Assembly: GCA_003455235.1 (NCBI GenBank)
Contig: DMRT01000321.1
Span: 1 to 9,606, forward strand
Length of the DNA stretch: 9,606 nucleotides
Direction: 5' to 3'
From: Chitinophagaceae bacterium
GTDB lineage: Bacteria; Bacteroidota; Bacteroidia; Chitinophagales; Chitinophagaceae
Under the pieces are notes generated by a model. The model was not told where the DNA came from. It made no database searches and was given only the letters and a program-made list of their open reading frames with translations. The translations under genes and the position numbers were made by a program. Of this stretch, positions 6,599 through 9,606 are shown one piece after another. How positions within the stretch are numbered: position 1 is the stretch's first letter; the number at the start of each line of letters is the position of its first letter.

Positions 6599-8164
6599 TC
6601 AACCAAACCAGCCGCTGCTTTTCTTACTGCGGCTGCGGCCTCCCAGTCCCAACGCACCAAGCAGGGAGCGTACAATGGTATTACCAGCTGTCCGGGCCAT
6701 GCTCTTTACAATGGTATTATTAGCTACTTTCTCCAGGGTGGAGGGTTCCTCCTTTTGTGCTTTTTTAGTAGTGGTCTTCTCCTCTTCTGTATTTTTTTCA
6801 GCAGCCTCTTCGAGTTTCGCTGTCAGGATTTCATAAGCGCTTTCGCTGTCAATCACCTGGTTATATTTGGCAACCAGCTTCGACTTTGAAGTAATGGAAC
6901 CGATCTCATCATCAGTCAGCACATCCATCCGGCTGCGGGGTGCACACAGCATGGTATGCGCCAGGGGGGTTGGAATGCCTTTTTCATTCAGCATGGTTAC
7001 CAGGGCTTCCCCGATACCCAGTTGCGTAATCAGGTCTTCTGTTTTATAGAACTCTGTTTCAGGATAATTCTCCGATGTCTGTTTGATTACTTTCCGGTCG
7101 GCTGCTGTAAAGGCACGCAAGGCATGCTGTACTTTCAGTCCCAGCTGGGCCAGCACGCTGGCGGGCACATCCATTGGATTTTGTGTACAGAAGAAGATGC
7201 CGATTCCTTTTGAGCGGATGAGCTTCACAATTGTTTCTATCTGCTGCAGCAATGCCGAACTGGCTTCATTGAAGATCAGGTGTGCTTCGTCGATAAACAT
7301 CACCAGTTTTGGTTTGTCCATATCACCTTCTTCCGGGCAGGTGGCATACAGTTCGGCGAGCATCTGCAGCATGAAGGTGGAAAAAAGTTTGGGCTTGTCC
7401 TGCAGGTCGGTTACCCGCAATACACTGATCATTCCACGGCCATCATCTGAAATCCGCATCAGGTCGTCCACTTCAAAACTTTTTTCACCAAAAAAAATAT
7501 CCGCTCCCTGCTGCTGCAGTTCAATTACCTTACGCAGGATGGTACCGGTGGATGAGGTAGATATTTTACCGTACGTTTTTTCGATCTCTGCCTTTCCCTC
7601 ATCGCCGATGTATTGAAGTACTTTGATAAAATCCTTCAGGTCGAGCAGCGGCAATTTGTTATCATCGCAGTATTTGAAGATCAATGCCACTACGCCTCCC
7701 TGTGTATCGTTCAGTTCCAGAATCTTACTTAATAATACAGGACCAAATTCGCTTACTGTTGCCCGGAGATGTACCCCCTTCTGCCCGGTAAGGTTCATCA
7801 GCTCTGCCGGAAACAGGGCTGGCTTATACTGCATATTCAGTTTCTGGTACCGGTCCTTTACTTTATCATTTTCGGCGCCCATGGCGGCAATGCCACTGAG
7901 GTCACCTTTGATGTCCATCACCAGTACCGGCACGCTGGCATCGCTCAGGAATTCACTGATGAGCTGAAGTGTTTTTGTTTTACCCGTACCCGTTGCGCCG
8001 GCAATCAATCCATGCCGGTTCATGGTTTTCAACGGCAGAAATACTTCTGCTTCAGGAACCAGTTCGCCATCCAGCACCGCAGCGCCGATCTTTACCGATT
8101 CGCCTTTGAATGTATAGCCGGCCTTTATTGCCTGTATGAAAGCCTCTTTATTTGCCATGATCAT
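6599..8164 (-). CDS. HerA-like P-loop ATPase of the YjgR/DUF853 family
   Basis: A 521-residue cytoplasmic protein with a complete RecA/FtsK-HerA-type core: Walker A GATGTGKT (56-63), the DIKGDLSG segment (84-91), and Walker B LVMFIDEAH with DEAH at 292-295. FFCTQNP, about 30 residues later, is a sensor-like segment. The C-terminus has a charged Glu/Lys linker (about 450-475), then two NTIV repeats 12 residues apart and a Gly/Arg/Ser-rich tail ending in WFG. A short Gly-rich basic tail is typical of YjgR. The cellular role of YjgR is poorly defined; DNA translocation or helicase activity is inferred from HerA similarity only. Two starts are possible: ATG at 8164 (MIMANKE) or 8158 (MANKE), differing by two residues; the second looks more like relatives. 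The gene is divergent from the peroxidase gene (77 bp) and has a strong terminator after its stop. Confidence 0.92.
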   Translation of the reverse strand: MIMANKEAFIQAIKAGYTFKGESVKIGAAVLDGELVPEAEVFLPLKTMNRHGLIAGATGTGKTKTLQLISEFLSDASVPVLVMDIKGDLSGIAAMGAENDKVKDRYQKLNMQYKPALFPAELMNLTGQKGVHLRATVSEFGPVLLSKILELNDTQGGVVALIFKYCDDNKLPLLDLKDFIKVLQYIGDEGKAEIEKTYGKISTSSTGTILRKVIELQQQGADIFFGEKSFEVDDLMRISDDGRGMISVLRVTDLQDKPKLFSTFMLQMLAELYATCPEEGDMDKPKLVMFIDEAHLIFNEASSALLQQIETIVKLIRSKGIGIFFCTQNPMDVPASVLAQLGLKVQHALRAFTAADRKVIKQTSENYPETEFYKTEDLITQLGIGEALVTMLNEKGIPTPLAHTMLCAPRSRMDVLTDDEIGSITSKSKLVAKYNQVIDSESAYEILTAKLEEAAEKNTEEEKTTTKKAQKEEPSTLEKVANNTIVKSMARTAGNTIVRSLLGALGLGGRSRSKKSSGWFG

Positions 8165-8174
8165 TTATTTTAAG

Positions 8175-8207
8175 GAAAGGTACAACCTGTTGCGAAATGA
8201 AGCCCAA
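8175..8207 (-). promoter_or_regulatory. Weak candidate promoter of the HerA-like gene
   Basis: Minus-strand TTG (8207-8205) and TACCTTTC (8182-8175, one mismatch to TAnnTTTG) are 22 bp apart, and the box ends 10 nt before the ATG at 8164. An A-rich stretch without Shine-Dalgarno precedes the start. Only moderately better than chance. Confidence 0.25.
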
Positions 8208-8226
8208 GATTTTTGACGATAACAAT

Positions 8227-8238
8227 TGTAAATTTACA
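8227..8238 (+). promoter_or_regulatory. 12-bp palindrome overlapping the putative -7 box of the peroxidase gene
   Basis: TGTAAATTTACA is a perfect 12-bp palindrome. It contains TAAATTTA (8229-8236), a TAnnTTTG-like box that ends 5 nt before the ATG at 8242. A second palindrome, ACAATTGT (8222-8229), abuts it. A dimeric regulator bound here would block the promoter. No specific regulator can be named from the sequence. Confidence 0.3.
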
Positions 8239-8241
8239 GCG

Positions 8242-9195
8242 ATGAAAAAAATCTTTCTTCCAGGTTTTTTCCTGGTGCTGGCCTTGTTGCTCGCCAGTTC
8301 CTTCCTTGAAAAAGAATACCCGCTTGCCGCCACCAAAGCCGCATTGGGTAAAAAGCTGTTTTCAGAAAAAATGCTTTCCAAAGACTCCACCGTAAGCTGT
8401 TCCAGCTGCCATAAACCGGCATTTGCTTTTGCCGATACCGCTGCTTTCAGTACCGGCATTGGCGGAAAGCTGACTGCACGAAATACGCCTTCTGTTCTCA
8501 ATATGAAGAACCGCCCCTATTTTTTCTGGGATGGCCGGGCGGCTTCTCTCGAGGAACAATCATTGATGCCCATTCAGAATCCGGATGAAATGGGATTGCC
8601 TGTGGAGGAAGCCGTGAAAAGGCTGAACGAATCGGCAGAATACAAAATGCTTTTTCAAAAAATTTTCAAACAAAAGCCATCGGCCCAAAACCTGGCAGCC
8701 GCCTTTGCGGCTTTTGAACAAACACTGGAAACGGTGGACAGTAAATTCGATGACTGGAGCAACAACATAGGCAAACTAACCGCCCAGGAAGAAAGAGGCC
8801 GGCAATTGTTTGTGGGCGACAAGGCTAAATGCTTCGACTGCCACCGCATGGAAGATTTTACCAACGACGAATTTAAAAACATCGGGTTGTATGATGAACG
8901 TAAGTTGAATGATGCCGGCTTATACAACATCACCAAAAAGGAAAGCGACAAAGGAAAATTCAAAACCCCTGGTTTGCGCAACGTGGCAGTAACTGGACCG
9001 TACATGCACAACGGCATGTTTAAAACCCTGGAAGAAGTACTTAACTACTACAACAGTCCCGACTGGTTCATCGACAACCCGGTGAACAGGGATGATGCGT
9101 TTAAAACGCCACTCCGTTTAACACCACAGGAAAAGAAAGACATCATTGCCTTCCTGAAGACATTGACGGATAAGAAATACATGAGAAGGCAATAG
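8242..9195 (+). CDS. Periplasmic di-heme cytochrome c peroxidase / MauG-family protein
   Basis: A 317-residue secreted protein. An N-terminal signal peptide (MKK, hydrophobic 4-20, probable cut after LLASS) has no lipobox Cys, so the product should be periplasmic. Two heme c sites, CSSCH (53-57) and CFDCH (197-201), are spaced as in bacterial CcP/MauG enzymes, and the conserved FFWDGRA (95-100) and GPYMHNG (252-258) segments are present. The family reduces hydrogen peroxide with electrons from small c-type donors, or oxidises protein residues (MauG). After Met259 there is no Met until 314, so the Met that ligates the high-potential heme in classic CcPs is absent; Tyr269-Tyr270 lie near that place, as in MauG. 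The frame extends up to an ATG at 8197, but the signal peptide begins at Met 8242, which is preferred. Divergent from the HerA-like gene; the response regulator follows 92 bp downstream. Confidence 0.93.
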   Translation: MKKIFLPGFFLVLALLLASSFLEKEYPLAATKAALGKKLFSEKMLSKDSTVSCSSCHKPAFAFADTAAFSTGIGGKLTARNTPSVLNMKNRPYFFWDGRAASLEEQSLMPIQNPDEMGLPVEEAVKRLNESAEYKMLFQKIFKQKPSAQNLAAAFAAFEQTLETVDSKFDDWSNNIGKLTAQEERGRQLFVGDKAKCFDCHRMEDFTNDEFKNIGLYDERKLNDAGLYNITKKESDKGKFKTPGLRNVAVTGPYMHNGMFKTLEEVLNYYNSPDWFIDNPVNRDDAFKTPLRLTPQEKKDIIAFLKTLTDKKYMRRQ

Positions 9196-9232
9196 GCACT
9201 GACTTTCCTCCATTTAACAAAAAATTAGGCAG

Positions 9233-9240
9233 TATATTCG
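9233..9240 (+). promoter_or_regulatory. Putative -7 box (TATATTCG) upstream of the response regulator
   Basis: TATATTCG has one mismatch to TAnnTTTG and lies 47 nt before the regulator ATG at 9288. Transcription from about 9245 would give a 40-nt leader with an A-rich end, normal for this phylum. No -33 TTG is seen at the usual distance and no terminator separates the peroxidase stop from it, so read-through from 9195 is also possible. Confidence 0.35.
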
Positions 9241-9244
9241 CAGT

Positions 9245-9301
9245 ATGAATATTGATTTAATTTTATTTGCCGTTAAACCAACAAAAAATGGAAAACAATA
9301 A
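9245..9301 (+). CDS. Possible 18-codon leader ORF overlapping the response-regulator start
   Basis: ATG at 9245 opens MNIDLILFAVKPTKNGKQ and stops at TAA 9299-9301, overlapping the regulator start (9288) by 14 nt in another frame. The ATG sits 4 nt after the TATATTCG box, like the leaderless-looking starts elsewhere in the window. It is short and could easily be chance; no conservation can be judged here. Confidence 0.15.
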   Translation: MNIDLILFAVKPTKNGKQ

Positions 9302-9606
9302 ACCCAAGATACTATTGTGCGAAGACGACACCAACCTCGGCATGGTATTGAAGAATTACCTGGAACTGAATGATTATGATGTAACCCTGGAACGGGATGG
9401 TAAACTCGGGCTGGCTGCTTTTCAGCGGGAGAAATTCGACATCTGCCTGCTGGATGTGATGATGCCCAATATGGACGGCTTCACCCTTGCCGAAGAGATC
9501 CGCGACGTGAACCCTGACGTTCCCCTGTTCTTTCTCAGTGCCAAAACCATGAAGGACGATATCATCCAGGGCTATAAACTCGGTGCCGATGACTACATCA
9601 CCAAGC
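9288..9606 (+). CDS. OmpR-family response regulator, RprY-like; receiver domain only (C-terminus beyond window)
   Basis: Translated by hand from the ATG at 9288: 106 residues to the edge, all receiver domain. The acidic pair Asp13-Asp14 (CEDD), phosphoacceptor Asp56 in LLDVMMP, Ser84 and Lys106 (GADDYITK) are present, so phosphotransfer chemistry is intact. ILLCEDD, LDVMMPNMDGFTLAEEIR and GADDYITK closely resemble Bacteroidota RprY-type regulators, which pair with a membrane histidine kinase and carry a winged-helix DNA-binding domain. The output domain is not in the window, so the OmpR assignment rests on receiver similarity. The start has an A-rich, SD-less context (ACAAAAAATG). The kinase is not to the left; it may be encoded to the right. 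Confidence 0.93.
   Translation, partial: MENNKPKILLCEDDTNLGMVLKNYLELNDYDVTLERDGKLGLAAFQREKFDICLLDVMMPNMDGFTLAEEIRDVNPDVPLFFLSAKTMKDDIIQGYKLGADDYITK

Noticed and set aside
6528..6602. TTG-start extension of the sulfatase gene by 25 codons
   Set aside because: It would pass through the 9-bp terminator stem and T-tract of the upstream gene, and the residues look like neither a signal nor a helix.
7083..7616. 177-codon plus-strand frame antisense to the HerA-like gene
   Set aside because: Ser-rich shadow of a gene with full Walker A and B motifs; no separate start context.
8197..8241. 15-codon N-terminal extension of the peroxidase from the ATG at 8197
   Set aside because: A canonical signal peptide begins at the Met of 8242; polar residues in front would spoil it.
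1..9606. CRISPR arrays, insertion sequences, phage genes, tRNA or rRNA genes
   Set aside because: No regularly spaced repeats, transposase motifs, terminal inverted repeats around genes, or cloverleaf/rRNA sequences were seen on either strand.

Overview
The window looks like chromosomal DNA of a Bacteroidota member, most plausibly a Chitinophagaceae-like soil, water or host-associated bacterium. Three things point there: promoter-like TAnnTTTG boxes instead of sigma70-type -10/-35 boxes, no Shine-Dalgarno sequences before starts, and gene types typical of the phylum (RprY-like response regulator, short RecQ, LTA-synthase-family sulfatase, MauG/CcpA-type peroxidase). The genus is an inference. 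Coding density is high, the genes look intact, and there is no sign of phage, transposon, CRISPR array, tRNA or rRNA. No gene-free stretch exceeds about 220 bases.

Layout, left to right. (1) 1-243, minus: N-terminal half of the tRNA t6A factor TsaE, cut by the window edge. (2) Divergent from it, 306-2435 plus: a CPC-type heavy-metal P1B ATPase with an N-terminal HMA domain. It is followed after 16 bp by a short RecQ helicase (2452-4380), probably in the same transcript; a small palindrome covers the recQ start codon. (3) 4381-4601: a 221-bp gap between convergent genes, holding a minus-strand promoter-like element, a hairpin and a T-tract. Together they look like a free-standing small RNA gene of about 60 nt that also terminates transcription from the right. 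(4) 4602-6527, minus: a membrane-anchored LTA-synthase/MdoB-family sulfatase-fold enzyme. Its 5' flank contains the terminator of the next gene. (5) 6599-8164, minus: a HerA-like (YjgR/DUF853) P-loop ATPase. (6) Divergent from it, 8242-9195 plus: a periplasmic di-heme peroxidase of the MauG/CcpA family. (7) 9288 to the right edge, plus: receiver domain of an OmpR/RprY-type response regulator, truncated.

The genes do not form one obvious pathway; they read as ordinary housekeeping and envelope/stress genes in small transcription units. The interest lies in the gaps. At four or five starts a TAnnTTTG-like box ends only 4-5 nt before an ATG, which would give leaderless or nearly leaderless mRNAs. 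The recQ-sulfatase gap contains a candidate small RNA. Within the proteins, the ATPase has Asp where copper ATPases have a conserved TM8 Ser, and the peroxidase appears to have Tyr where classic bacterial CcPs have an axial Met. I found no convincing new multi-gene system.
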